Part shown: one piece after another, positions 5,391-6,170 of the stretch
How the letters are laid out: the number at the start of each line of letters is the position of its first letter
Position numbering within the stretch: position 1 is the stretch's first letter
Assembly: GCA_036521995.1 (NCBI GenBank)
Contig: DATDGR010000282.1
Location: 1 to 6,170 of the forward strand
Direction: 5' to 3'
DNA from: Gp13-AA77 sp036521995
GTDB taxonomy: Bacteria; Acidobacteriota; Terriglobia; UBA7540
Length of the DNA stretch: 6,170 nucleotides
Notes under the pieces: generated by a model
What the model was told of the DNA's origin: nothing
Seen by the model: only the letters and a program-made list of their open reading frames with translations
The model's database searches: none
Position numbers and translations under genes: made by a program

Positions 5391-5822
5391 TCACTTCTTT
5401 CGCCCTAGGCCGAGTATTGAATTGATCGTGTCGGCGGTTGTCTTTTCGTCCGGTTTTCCCAAGAGAGTTCCATATAGCGAGGCTTCTGGCGGCGGTGCTG
5501 CGGGACTCATTAGCCCCGAGAGTGACCCCGTCAAGTAGCTCACTGGCTGCAATTCGGAGTTTATCCAGTCCCAAGCTGGCTTGGGTAACCAACCCTGGTA
5601 ATTGGGTGCTAGTTCGCAGACAAAGATGAGATCGGCTGGGTCAAGATACTTGTCCTGCCGTAATTCGCTAACTACCGCTTGCGGAGTCTTGCTAGTAGAA
5701 ATAATCCACGTGGAGGCCATGTAATGCCACCACTTGCCGTTTTCGGCCTGAGCTTTCAGCGCCTCGTAAAACTCATGGTAATCACGGGCGGTTCTAAGAT
5801 CGTATGTCACGATTAGGATCAT
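5391..5822 (-). CDS. Cas2/SinR-like small protein with variable C-terminal tail
   Basis: The 143-residue product starts with MILIVTYDLRTARDYHEFYEALK, a ferredoxin-like beta-alpha opening with Asp8 at the place of the Cas2 catalytic aspartate. It continues with WWHYMASTWIISTSKTPQAV and ADLIFVCELAPNYQGWLPKPAWDWIN, blocks I associate with stand-alone SinR/Cas2-like proteins outside CRISPR loci. Residues 90-143 are a Ser/Pro/Gly-rich tail that looks unstructured, then a short basic end (GRKK). No CRISPR array or other cas gene is nearby, so a role in adaptation is unlikely; the cellular function is unknown. Its ATG overlaps the stop of the upstream gene in an ATGA junction, so translation is probably coupled to that polyproline protein. 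Confidence 0.65.
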   Translation of the reverse strand: MILIVTYDLRTARDYHEFYEALKAQAENGKWWHYMASTWIISTSKTPQAVVSELRQDKYLDPADLIFVCELAPNYQGWLPKPAWDWINSELQPVSYLTGSLSGLMSPAAPPPEASLYGTLLGKPDEKTTADTINSILGLGRKK

Positions 5823-6170
5823 TTTTCACTCTTGGCTTCGTCTGAAATCAATTCCTCGCTGACTATGACTTTCACGTCTGTTGGTGGGACAGGAGGTGGA
5901 GCAGGGGGCGGAGGTGGCGGAGGAGACGACTGCAATGGGAGGGCCGCCAACTGTGACTGGGTCATAGGCTGGTCACCTGCTCCTAGCGGACCCACCTCTG
6001 GAAGTGTTCTGATTTCACCTATAATATTTGAATCTGGGTATCCACTTGACTCAGGTGACCCCAACCTATAGTATGCGAGCTCATGGAGGATTACCCTCGG
6101 ACCGCAGCGGACTTCGAGGCTCGCTTCCGCTCGGAGCAGGCCTGCCGGGAGTATCTGTTCCAACTCCGCT
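5819..6170 (-). CDS. Unrecognised protein with polyproline tract, 5' end outside the window
   Basis: The frame is open from the right edge of the window and ends at 5819, giving 116 visible residues. The TTG at 6163 could start it, but the frame stays open upstream and no ribosome-binding site can be assessed, so it is treated as 5'-partial. The visible part has a moderately ordered segment (GPRVILHELAYYRLGS, PDSNIIGEIRTLPEVG), then a 14-residue proline-dominated run (7 Pro, Ala, 3 Pro, Val, 2 Pro) encoded at 5882-5923, and a charged acidic/lysine tail. No signal peptide or membrane segment is visible. I do not recognise the family. It overlaps the SinR-like gene by ATGA, suggesting the two products act together or are made in fixed proportion. 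Confidence 0.65.
   Translation of the reverse strand, partial: AELEQILPAGLLRAEASLEVRCGPRVILHELAYYRLGSPESSGYPDSNIIGEIRTLPEVGPLGAGDQPMTQSQLAALPLQSSPPPPPPPAPPPVPPTDVKVIVSEELISDEAKSEK

Noticed and set aside
5832..6071. Gly-rich plus-strand open frame of 79 codons
   Set aside because: The glycine run is simply the antisense of the polyproline codons at 5882-5923.

Overview
All credible genes in this window lie on the minus strand, so gene order runs from right to left. Base composition is GC-rich. The best taxonomic hint is a 51-bp palindromic repeat at 4352-4402 that resembles, from memory, a dispersed repeat of Verrucomicrobiota (Pedosphaera/Limisphaerales-like soil bacteria). No housekeeping gene confirms this, so it remains an inference. 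The window reads as an accessory, transposon-scarred region.

Layout in transcription order. (1) 6170-5391: the C-terminal part of an unrecognised protein with a polyproline tract, overlapping by an ATGA junction a Cas2/SinR-like small protein. (2) 5348-4837: a DUF4258 gene followed 17 nt later by a DUF2283 gene, which looks like a small toxin-antitoxin module. (3) 4772-4071: a DprA/SLOG-type Rossmann-fold protein carrying the double-hairpin palindromic repeat in frame. (4) 4070-3722: about 350 bp without a credible gene, holding a strong intrinsic terminator for minus-strand transcription at 3821-3848. (5) 3721-1302: an IS21-type element with a zinc-ribbon accessory gene, an intact istA and an istB cut off inside its Walker B motif. 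(6) 1301-1: a stretch of short direct and inverted repeats, then a tyrosine recombinase gene that starts at 1160 and runs off the left edge without a stop. Its N-terminal and core catalytic parts are good, but just after the LRHY box the reading frame enters a 14-bp inverted-repeat element and the expected C-terminus is lost.

The simplest history is nested mobile DNA. An IS21 element arrived first. A tyrosine-recombinase element or rearrangement then interrupted or replaced the 3' half of istB. A small palindromic element then hit the recombinase gene. Independently, another palindromic repeat was tolerated inside the DprA-like gene because its length is a multiple of three. The most interesting items are the in-frame repeat, the zinc-ribbon gene translationally coupled to istA, and the hairpin that would bury the recombinase start codon.
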